From Pseudomonas synxantha (GTDB lineage: Bacteria; Pseudomonadota; Gammaproteobacteria; Pseudomonadales; Pseudomonadaceae), in contig NZ_LT629786.1 of the NCBI RefSeq assembly GCF_900105675.1, forward strand, positions 4,650,001 to 4,714,000: 64,000 nt of DNA. The letters are read 5' to 3'. The notes below the pieces were generated by a model that did no database searches, had not been told where the DNA came from, and saw only the letters and a program-made list of their open reading frames with translations. Each line of letters opens with the position of its first letter. Position 1 is the stretch's first letter. The translations under genes were made by a program, and so were the position numbers. Shown piece by piece: positions 62,923 to 64,000 of this stretch.

Positions 62923-64000
62923 TCAATCCAGATAGGGCTGCAGGTCGCGACGAAACACCTTCAATACCTCGGACAACTTCAACCAAGGCTCCTCCAGATC
63001 GGCGCCGCGCTGTTCGCGCGCACATTTTTCCAGGGCCATGCACGCCTTGGCCAGTGGCAGGGCATCCACCAGCGAGCAAATGCCCTTGAGCCGATGCAGC
63101 GCCGCATTCAGGCGCGCAACGTCACGCTCGGCCAGGGCGCTCGCCAATACCTCATGTTCGTGATCCAGGCTCTTCGCCAGTTCCTGCAACATGCTGCGCA
63201 GCACCGGCCCGTCGGCCTGGGTCATGGTGCGCAAGGCCTGGATGTCGAACGACCGCTGCGACGCCACGCGGGCCAGCACACGGGTCCAGTGCTCCAGGGT
63301 CACAGGCTTGACCAGCAGCTCATCCATGCCAGCCTCCTCGCAGCGTTGCAGCTCATCGTTCATGGCGTTCGCGGTACAACCGATCACAGCGCAACGAGAC
63401 CGTTGTTGCTCGGCTTCGATGCACCGGATAGCCTCGCTCAAGGCATACCCGGACATGCCCGGCATCTGGCAATCGGTCACCAGCACGTCGAAATGTTGCT
63501 CACGCCAACGTTGCAACGCGGCGTCGGCTGAATCCAAGGCAATCACCTGATGCCCGAGGAACTGCAACTGCTGGGCCAGCACCAGGCGATTGGCCGCCAG
63601 GTCATCGACCACCAGCACCGAGAGGCTGCACCCCATGGGTGGCAACGTTGCGGTCGGCGTCGCCGGCACATCATCGGTGCTGACCCGATCCAGGCGCAGG
63701 TCAATGCACACCACCGTGCCCTCGCCCACCACGCTGTCGAGGTGAATGCGCCCGCCCATCAACTCCACCAATTGCTTGCAGATACTCAGGCCCAACCCGG
63801 TACCGCCATGTTCCGCCGCGGTCAATGCGCTCACCTGGGTAAACGGCTTGAACACTCGCGGCTGCTGCTCGGCGCTGATCCCCGGGCCGCTGTCCTCGAC
63901 GCAAAGGTGCAGATGCTCGGCTTCGTTCTCATCGCGCTGGCAACTGACACTGAGGCGAACCCCGCCCCGCTCGGTAAACTTCAACGCGTTGCCCAACAGG
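62923..64000 (-). CDS. Hybrid sensor kinase, C-terminal part (RocS1-like), 5' end outside window
   Basis: At least 359 residues visible. From the window edge: the end of the HATPase domain (MGNALKFTERGGVRL, VEDSGPGISAEQQ, GGTGLGLSICKQLVELMGG); a receiver domain with LVVDDLAANRLVLAQQL and Asp in VLVTDCQMPGMSG; and an Hpt domain with the phospho-acceptor His in LNAALHRLKGICSLVDALPLA. This HATPase-REC-Hpt tail is typical of BvgS/RocS-type phosphorelay kinases, which would phosphorylate the neighbouring LuxR-type and REC-EAL proteins. The N-terminal sensor is not visible. Confidence 0.9.
   Translation of the reverse strand, partial: LLGNALKFTERGGVRLSVSCQRDENEAEHLHLCVEDSGPGISAEQQPRVFKPFTQVSALTAAEHGGTGLGLSICKQLVELMGGRIHLDSVVGEGTVVCIDLRLDRVSTDDVPATPTATLPPMGCSLSVLVVDDLAANRLVLAQQLQFLGHQVIALDSADAALQRWREQHFDVLVTDCQMPGMSGYALSEAIRCIEAEQQRSRCAVIGCTANAMNDELQRCEEAGMDELLVKPVTLEHWTRVLARVASQRSFDIQALRTMTQADGPVLRSMLQELAKSLDHEHEVLASALAERDVARLNAALHRLKGICSLVDALPLAKACMALEKCAREQRGADLEEPWLKLSEVLKVFRRDLQPYLD

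Overview
The window is a stretch of a Pseudomonas chromosome, almost certainly from the P. fluorescens group. This rests on high-GC codon use, gene neighbourhoods shared with P. aeruginosa and P. putida (edd-glk-gltR-gtrS/gap, colRS-warA-inaA, groESL, hxuIRA, mprF-virJ), and many intergenic REP/REPIN palindromes built on GTGGGAGGGGGCTTGC-type ends. It holds about 55 protein genes (two cut by the window edges) and two initiator tRNA genes. There is no insertion sequence, prophage or CRISPR array.

Layout. 1-11.5 kb: a truncated lipoprotein, pyruvate kinase, an enoyl-CoA hydratase/ferredoxin-reductase pair, class I fumarase, then a DctB/DctD-type (MifS/MifR-like) two-component system. That system sits beside an alpha-ketoglutarate/dicarboxylate permease with a clear sigma-54 promoter and upstream palindrome. 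11.5-13.4 kb: small accessory genes with an AraC regulator. 13.5-19.8 kb: the Entner-Doudoroff glucose module (gtrS, gltR, glk, edd and divergent gap) with two perfect HexR operators between edd and gap. 20-25.5 kb: a haem acquisition unit (ECF sigma, anti-sigma, TonB-dependent receptor, haem oxygenase) behind a Fur box. 25.6-33.2 kb: a chemoreceptor, a nitroreductase and an iron-linked DUF1111/imelysin/DUF1513 operon. 33.2-39.7 kb: the ColRS envelope-stress system with LPS-modifying neighbours. 39.7-46.4 kb: groESL, fxsA, hugZ, a DUF481 porin-like protein, an alkyltransferase-like protein and AmpG. 46.6-57.9 kb: proS, a lipoprotein, dinB behind a LexA box, two tandem tRNA-fMet genes, the mprF/virJ lipid-aminoacylation operon, recJ and yaeQ. 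58-64 kb: a CoA transferase, a DUF3509 protein and a Roc-like signalling locus (LuxR-type regulator, REC-EAL protein, hybrid kinase).

The most unusual content is non-coding. A long structured intergenic repeat occurs at 2.0-2.4 kb (one arm), 27.86-28.5 kb and 61.9-62.75 kb (two inverted arms around a REP-bearing centre). Its arms share loop and linker sequence, but the stems differ between copies by paired, compensatory changes. This suggests selection for a folded RNA or single-stranded DNA. The 61.7-62.9 kb copy sits inside the Roc-like locus, where the neighbouring EAL domain has lost several catalytic residues.

All names come from reading motifs and gene order. No database search was possible.
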